Below are positions 58,795 through 64,000 of a stretch of 64,000 nucleotides of DNA, piece after piece. The stretch's first letter is position 1. Each line of letters starts with the position of its first letter. Below the pieces are notes generated by a model that worked only from the letters and a program-made list of their open reading frames with translations, had not been told where the DNA came from and did not search any database. Source of the DNA: Rossellomorea aquimaris (GTDB taxonomy: Bacteria; Bacillota; Bacilli; Bacillales; Bacillaceae_B); contig NZ_JXZC01000007.1 in NCBI RefSeq assembly GCF_000935355.1, positions 124,001 through 188,000 of the forward strand, written 5' to 3'. Made by a program: the position numbers and the translations under genes.

Positions 58795-61700
58795 ATGACA
58801 AACTTAAATCAACTTCCTCAGCCTAAGACATATGGCCCCCTCGGCAGTTTGCCGGTCATTGATAAAGACAAACCCCTTCAATCCTATATGAAACTAGCGA
58901 GAGAGCTCGGCCCGATCTTTCAGTTTCAATTTCCTGGGCGCATGAGTACATTTGTATCGAGTGCCTCCCTTGCTGAAGAAATATGCGACGAAACACGTTT
59001 TGATAAGAAAGTCGGACCTGCCCTGCAAAAAGTAAGGGCATTTGGCGGCGACGGGCTTTTCACCAGTGAAACGAAGGAAGAAAATTGGAAAAAGGCGCAT
59101 AATATCCTGCTGCCAAGCTTCAGCCAGCAGGCAATGAAAGGCTATCACGCTAAAATGATCGATCTCGCCACCCAGCTAATTCAAAAGTGGGCCCGTTTAA
59201 ATCCCACTGATGAAATCGATGTTCCTGAAGATATGACTCGCTTAACGTTGGATACGATCGGTCTTTGCGGGTTTAATTACCGTTTTAATAGCTTTTACCG
59301 GGAAACCCCTCACCCATTTGTCGACAGTATGGTCCGGGCAATGGATGAAGCCATGAATCAAACACAGCGGCTTGGTGTTCAAGATAAATTGATGGTCAAA
59401 TCTAAAAAACAATTCAAGGAAGACATTCAATATATGTTCTCCCTTGTTGATGAATTGATTGCGGAACGGAAACAAAATGGTGACCAGGGCGAGGATGATT
59501 TACTCTCTCATATGTTAAAAGGAACCGATCCGGAAACAGGTGAAGCGTTGGATGATGAAAACATCCGTTTTCAAATCATCACGTTTTTAATTGCAGGACA
59601 CGAAACAACGAGTGGGCTCCTGTCATTTGCCATTTACTATCTCATGAATAATCCTGAAAAATTGAAAAAAGCTCAGCAAGAAGTAGATGAAGTGCTCGGT
59701 GAGGATGTCCCCGATTATAAACAGGTGAAGAAATTGAAATATGTTCGCATGGTGCTTAATGAAGCTCTTCGTCTATGGCCGACCGCACCGGCATTTTCCG
59801 TATACGCAAAGGAGGACACAACGCTGAATGGGAAATACAACGTTAAAAAAGATGATGTATTCACCCTTATTATTCCAGAGCTTCACCGTGATTCATCCGT
59901 TTGGGGAGATGATGTAGAATCGTTTAAACCAGAACGTTTCGAGGACACGTCTTCGATCCCCTATCATGCCTACAAACCTTTTGGAAACGGCCAGCGCGCT
60001 TGCATCGGACAGCAGTTTGCCCTGCACGAAGCGACCCTTGTTCTTGGGATGGTCTTGCAGCACTTTGACCTGATTGATCATAGAGACTATCAATTGGAAA
60101 TGAAAGAAACCTTGACCCTCAAGCCGGATGGTTTAAAGATGCGCGTTTCACCGCGGAAACCGGACATTTCCTTTACGGCTGCATCTTCTGAGGAAGTACA
60201 ATCCGAAAAAATACCAGCACCTGCTATTAAGTCTCATGGTACTCCACTTTATATTCTGTATGGATCGAACATGGGGACAGCTGAAGGAATCGCCCGAGAT
60301 CTTGCTGAAACAGGCCGTCAACAAGGATTCACGACCGAGGTTGCTCCTTTAAATGATTATTCAGGTGCCCTGCCGACAGAAGGAGCTGTTCTCATTGTCT
60401 CTGCTTCCTATAATGGAAATCCGCCGGACAATGCGGACGAATTCGTTTCTTGGTTAAAAGAAACGGATGAAGGAACACTGAACGGTGTTCGCTATGCGGT
60501 ATTCGGATGTGGCGATCACAACTGGGCCACTACGTACCAACGCATTCCTACTTTCATTGATGAGCAGATGGAACAAAAAGGGGCTCGTCGCCTGTCGAAA
60601 ACCGGTCATGGTGATGCAAGCGACGATTTTGAAGGGGACTACGAGAATTGGTCGGAAGTACTTTGGCCGAACCTCGCAAAAGAATTGAACATTGAACTTC
60701 ATCAAAATGGTGGAGACAGCAGCTCGATCACGATGAATTTTGTCAGTGATGTCAGTGACACACCACTTGCCCGCACCCATCATGCCTTTACTTCGGTGGT
60801 AAGTAGGAATATTGAATTGCAGCATGAGGAAAGTGGAAGGAATACAAGACATATTGAGCTGACTCTTCCAGAGGGTGCAGATTATCAGGAAGGAGACCAT
60901 CTTGGTGTACTTCCACGGAATCCAGGCACTCTTGTTGAGCGAGTGCTCAGTCGATTCAACCTGAACGGCGAGGACTATGTCCAACTGACTGGAGATCCGG
61001 GAAAAGCAGTCCATCTTCCTACAGGGAAGCCGGTCAATCTTAAGGAATTACTCTCAAATTATGTGGAATTCCAAGAACCCGCTACACGTTCGCAAATCAG
61101 GTCACTTGCAGCTCATACGGTATGTCCTCCCCATGTGGTAGAGCTTGAAGAGCTATTGGAGGATGGAACATATAAGAGAGAAGTTCTAGGTAAACGGATT
61201 ACCATGTTGGACCTCGTGGAAAAGTACCTTGCATGTGAAATTCCGTTTGAAGAGTTCCTGCTTTTACTACCGGCACTAAAAGCAAGATACTACTCGATTT
61301 CAAGCTCCCCCCTTTACAAAGAAGGAGAAGCGAGCATCACGGTCAGTGTCGTTCGCGGAGAAGCATGGAACGGAAATGGAGAATACAAAGGCATCGCATC
61401 AAACTATCTGGCTGAACGTTCCGAAGGTGATAAAGTAGCCTGCTTTATCTCTACACCTCAATCGAACTTCCAGCTTCCGGACGAAACCGAAACACCGATC
61501 GTCATGATCGGACCCGGAACAGGAATTGCACCATTCAGAGGATTTATCCAGGCACGCCGCATCCTTAAAGAAAAAGGAGAAACGCTGGGAGCAGCCCACC
61601 TTTACTTCGGCTGCCGCAATCCAGAACATGATTTCTTATATCAAGAGGAACTGGAGAAGGCCGAAATGGATGGAATCGTCACTCTTCACACGGCTTTCTC

Positions 61701-61956
61701 AAGATGCCCTGGTCAAGAAAAAGCGTACGTCCAGCACCGATTGGCGGAAAACGCTGAAGACATCCTTCCTTTACTGAAAGAGGGCGGCCGCTTATACATC
61801 TGTGGAGACGGTGGGAAAATGGCACCCGATGTTGAGAACACATTAGTAGAAAGCTATATGCATTTCTATCAAACAACGAGGGAAAAATCCGCCGCATGGC
61901 TGCGATCACTAGAAGAAGATGGTCGATATGCCAAGGATGTTTGGGCAGGGGCTTAA
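58795..61956 (+). CDS. self-sufficient cytochrome P450/NADPH reductase (CYP102, P450 BM3-like)
   Basis: A 1053-residue fusion. The P450 domain (1-470) has the I-helix [12 protein letters not shown] and the heme loop [12 protein letters not shown] with Cys403. The FMN domain (about 490-635) has [18 protein letters not shown]. The FAD/NADPH part (about 660-1053) has YYSISSSP and [12 protein letters not shown]. It hydroxylates medium- and long-chain fatty acids below the omega carbon using NADPH and O2 in the cytosol. Controlled by the adjacent Bm3R1-type repressor. Full length, with no missing motif. Confidence 0.93.
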   Translation: MTNLNQLPQPKTYGPLGSLPVIDKDKPLQSYMKLARELGPIFQFQFPGRMSTFVSSASLAEEICDETRFDKKVGPALQKVRAFGGDGLFTSETKEENWKKAHNILLPSFSQQAMKGYHAKMIDLATQLIQKWARLNPTDEIDVPEDMTRLTLDTIGLCGFNYRFNSFYRETPHPFVDSMVRAMDEAMNQTQRLGVQDKLMVKSKKQFKEDIQYMFSLVDELIAERKQNGDQGEDDLLSHMLKGTDPETGEALDDENIRFQIITFLIAGHETTSGLLSFAIYYLMNNPEKLKKAQQEVDEVLGEDVPDYKQVKKLKYVRMVLNEALRLWPTAPAFSVYAKEDTTLNGKYNVKKDDVFTLIIPELHRDSSVWGDDVESFKPERFEDTSSIPYHAYKPFGNGQRACIGQQFALHEATLVLGMVLQHFDLIDHRDYQLEMKETLTLKPDGLKMRVSPRKPDISFTAASSEEVQSEKIPAPAIKSHGTPLYILYGSNMGTAEGIARDLAETGRQQGFTTEVAPLNDYSGALPTEGAVLIVSASYNGNPPDNADEFVSWLKETDEGTLNGVRYAVFGCGDHNWATTYQRIPTFIDEQMEQKGARRLSKTGHGDASDDFEGDYENWSEVLWPNLAKELNIELHQNGGDSSSITMNFVSDVSDTPLARTHHAFTSVVSRNIELQHEESGRNTRHIELTLPEGADYQEGDHLGVLPRNPGTLVERVLSRFNLNGEDYVQLTGDPGKAVHLPTGKPVNLKELLSNYVEFQEPATRSQIRSLAAHTVCPPHVVELEELLEDGTYKREVLGKRITMLDLVEKYLACEIPFEEFLLLLPALKARYYSISSSPLYKEGEASITVSVVRGEAWNGNGEYKGIASNYLAERSEGDKVACFISTPQSNFQLPDETETPIVMIGPGTGIAPFRGFIQARRILKEKGETLGAAHLYFGCRNPEHDFLYQEELEKAEMDGIVTLHTAFSRCPGQEKAYVQHRLAENAEDILPLLKEGGRLYICGDGGKMAPDVENTLVESYMHFYQTTREKSAAWLRSLEEDGRYAKDVWAGA

Positions 61957-61965
61957 TGAGAAATA

Positions 61966-62000
61966 GAGCAGCGGACCTTTGTAGGGTTCGCTGTTTTTTT
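61966..62000 (+). terminator. intrinsic terminator after CYP102
   Basis: CAGCGGACC...GGGTTCGCTG then T7. Confidence 0.8.
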
Positions 62001-62142
62001 GTGGGTCTGCAGGTGATCCCGGGAATCATTTAGAAATGCTTTTGACCCTTTTGGTGCCCCTCCCCTACCTCCAACCATATCAATCAATCACGCAGCTTAT
62101 CTCCAAATCCCTTAAATGTTCCCATTACAAAACAACACGCCA

Positions 62143-62170
62143 AAAAAGCACCGGATAATTCCGGTGCTTT
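62143..62170 (-). terminator. intrinsic terminator of the nucleotidase gene
   Basis: Minus strand AAAGCACCGGA-ATTA-TCCGGTGCTTT then TTT. Confidence 0.85.
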
Positions 62171-62181
62171 CAAACAAATCT

Positions 62182-64000
62182 TTACTTATTAACCTTCGTA
62201 ATACGTCCTTCTTCAACAGGATCTACTGTCTCTTGTGCTTTAATGTAGTTTACAAAAGCTTCTAAATCTACGATATCAATGACTTGATTCTTACCTTCTA
62301 ATAGAACCGAGTATCCGTCACCGCCACCTGCCATAAAATTGTTCACCGTAATGGAGTATATTTTTGTCAGGTCAAGCGGTTGATCGTCTCCGGTTGTAAC
62401 AGATTTGATTCTGCTTCCTTCAGGTTTACTGCTATCATACGAAACCTTCAATCCGGAAATCTGTAAGATTCGTGGAGCGTTAGGGTCCTTCGCCCATTGA
62501 GATTCGAATAGTTCATAAACCTGCTGTCCAGTCAGATCCATCGTTACAAGATCATTACCGAATGGCTGAACAGTGAAGGCTTCTTTCCAGGTGATTTCAC
62601 CTGCATCGATTTCTGCACGGATACCTCCTGGATTCATAAAGGCAAAGTCTGTCCCTGTATGACTTCTCATGGCATCTGCAATCAGATTACCCATTGCAGA
62701 CTCGCCATCAGGATTTTGATCCCTGCTGATTCCTTTTGTTGTGTTCCCAATTTTCACATTCAGGATAGGTGCAACATCCGCAAGATATTCATCAAGCATT
62801 TCTTTAATCCCGGCATCTGGCGTAATGGTTCTGACGGCAGATACGATTTCCGCTTTTTTCGACGTGATATCCTTGGTGGCCGGGTCAATCACGAAATCAA
62901 CATCCGAAAACGCTGTACCATAAGAATACGATTGAACAAGAAGCTTTCCATCCACAACGGTATTGGCATACTGATGATTGTGTCCACCAAACATAATATC
63001 CACTTCATCGTCTACTTTTGTTGCGATATCAGCCAGTTCTTCTGTAGGGTTGGTTCCATCAGTGTTTGACTTCACCGGGTTATGGGAAAGGACGACAATC
63101 GCCTCTACACCCTTTTCCTTAAGTTCTGCCGTATATTTGTTAATCGCTTCTGCTTCATCCGTAAATGTGACTCCCGCTGTTCCACTTGGTGTGACGATTC
63201 CAGGTGTATCAGAGAAAGCAACTCCGATGAATCCAACTGGAACTCCATTAACCTCTTTCACCACATATGGAGAAAGAATCGGTTCCTTCGTTTTGCTATC
63301 CACTACGTTCGCCGCTACATAAGGGAAATTCGCCCCTTCAAATACCCCGTATTTAGAGTAGGTTTTTGAATGTCTTCCACCGTCGATCAGGCGCATCATT
63401 TCATCTACACCTTCGTCAAACTCATGGTTTCCTACAGTTCCTACATCAAAACCTATTTCGTTTAGCATTTTAATCGTTGGTTCATCCTGTAATAGCGCAG
63501 ATACTGGAGAACTTGCCCCGGCGACATCTCCTGCATGCACCATAAGTGTGTTAGGATTCGTTGCTTCACGTTCTTTTAAATGGGCAGCCAAGTATTCAAT
63601 CCCACCAGCATTCAAACCTTTGTTATACGTGTCCAATTGCCCGTGAAGATCATTGATGCCTAATAATTGAACTTCAAATGGCTCTTCTGCAGGAAAATCA
63701 ATCTTGTATTTATGGAATCCATTCGTACCTTCGCCGACATGATGAATATTCGATGTTTGCTCAGCAAACGTTTTCGCTTCCGGAGAAGACTCAAATGTGA
63801 CATCAACATTTCCAGAAATCGGTGCAAATGTCCAGTTCTTATCGGCAGTCGGGTTGATCGTTTTGTTTTTAATAATGTAGTTCATGACTACTTGACGATT
63901 CTCGTCTGGTGAAACATAGATCACTCGTTTCCCATCAGGATTCGCAAGCTTAGTGAATGAAGCACGATAGTTATTCGTTGCCACGACAAACTTCTGATCT
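62182..64000 (-). CDS. yfkN: bifunctional 2',3'-cyclic-nucleotide phosphodiesterase/5'-nucleotidase, YfkN-like, 5' part outside window
   Basis: The frame stays open to the window edge (DQKFVVATNNYRASFTK), typical of the C-terminal part of a first CpdB-like unit. A second complete unit follows: metallophosphatase motifs LLGINDLHGQL, GDVAG, GNHEFD and GGHNHQ, then the 5'-nucleotidase C-terminal domain (NLIADAMRSHTG, FMNPGGIRAEI, FMAGGGDGYS). That double arrangement is YfkN, an extracytoplasmic nucleotide scavenger of about 1460 residues. It ends without a sortase or hydrophobic anchor. The start and secretion signal are not in the window. Confidence 0.85.
   Translation of the reverse strand, partial: DQKFVVATNNYRASFTKLANPDGKRVIYVSPDENRQVVMNYIIKNKTINPTADKNWTFAPISGNVDVTFESSPEAKTFAEQTSNIHHVGEGTNGFHKYKIDFPAEEPFEVQLLGINDLHGQLDTYNKGLNAGGIEYLAAHLKEREATNPNTLMVHAGDVAGASSPVSALLQDEPTIKMLNEIGFDVGTVGNHEFDEGVDEMMRLIDGGRHSKTYSKYGVFEGANFPYVAANVVDSKTKEPILSPYVVKEVNGVPVGFIGVAFSDTPGIVTPSGTAGVTFTDEAEAINKYTAELKEKGVEAIVVLSHNPVKSNTDGTNPTEELADIATKVDDEVDIMFGGHNHQYANTVVDGKLLVQSYSYGTAFSDVDFVIDPATKDITSKKAEIVSAVRTITPDAGIKEMLDEYLADVAPILNVKIGNTTKGISRDQNPDGESAMGNLIADAMRSHTGTDFAFMNPGGIRAEIDAGEITWKEAFTVQPFGNDLVTMDLTGQQVYELFESQWAKDPNAPRILQISGLKVSYDSSKPEGSRIKSVTTGDDQPLDLTKIYSITVNNFMAGGGDGYSVLLEGKNQVIDIVDLEAFVNYIKAQETVDPVEEGRITKVNK

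Overview
The window looks like chromosome of a low-to-mid GC Bacillaceae, most likely the Rossellomorea/Bacillus group. This rests on consensus Bacillus ribosome-binding sites with ATG, GTG and TTG starts, intrinsic terminators after many genes, and gene families typical of the group: CotA, LutABC, YfkO, YxbG, HflX, a CYP102/Bm3R1 pair and YfkN. No phage, plasmid, IS transposase, CRISPR array, tRNA or rRNA was seen.

Layout. 0-7.5 kb: a partial ketopantoate reductase, a methyltransferase, a Na+/Ca2+-type antiporter under a probable manganese riboswitch, the YfkO nitroreductase, an XRE-PAS regulator with a sporulation-kinase-like histidine kinase, and a C45 acyltransferase-like hydrolase. 7.6-13 kb: an ECF-type sigma factor coupled to a ClpP paralogue, then a heme-stress module (hssR-hssS-hrtB-hrtA) with a matching HssR direct repeat. 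13-19 kb: a frameshifted membrane-protein gene, a class A beta-lactamase-fold hydrolase, a MITE-like repeat, an EamA exporter, the CotA spore laccase and an ArsR-SRPBCC fusion. 19-25.4 kb: lactate use (lutABC, lctP, lutR), with one palindromic operator shared by both promoters. 25.7-30 kb: AraC/GyrI-like regulator, frameshifted SRPBCC gene plus ArsR, DUF4003 protein, zinc-free MDR oxidoreductase. 30-35.8 kb: a sigma-54 activator next to an iron alcohol dehydrogenase, an NCS2-like permease and a succinate-semialdehyde dehydrogenase behind a near-consensus -24/-12 promoter; this is best read as a 4-hydroxybutyrate catabolic unit. 35.9-53 kb: LysM-Gmad2 protein, BrnQ, acetyltransferases, LysE, an ABC permease fused to an M1 peptidase, a YtrA-type GntR with a DUF1648 protein, an AgcS symporter and an EamA transporter. 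53-57 kb: a six-repeat lectin-like protein, hflX and YxbG. 57.5-64 kb: a small membrane protein, Bm3R1-CYP102 and partial YfkN.

Most unusual signals. First, the roughly 370-nt leader of hflX encodes a 13-residue peptide with overlapping Arg-Leu-Arg and Arg-Ile-Arg motifs, like the macrolide-arrest peptides of erm leaders. It is followed by an 11-nt segment perfectly complementary to the 5' arm and loop of the terminator just before hflX, so this reads as a drug-sensing attenuator. Second, a family of palindromes (GAGGGACGGACCT/AGGTCCGTCCCTC) occurs ten times as complete paired elements, each 0-20 nt after a stop codon, with compensatory variation at the inner end of the stem. Two solo arms lie in divergent 5' regions and one arm-like match lies inside a coding sequence. 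Third, there are phased short-repeat islands (20-nt and 12-13-nt periods), a remnant of a duplicated yxbG tail attached to one palindrome, and two genes broken by single-base frameshifts.
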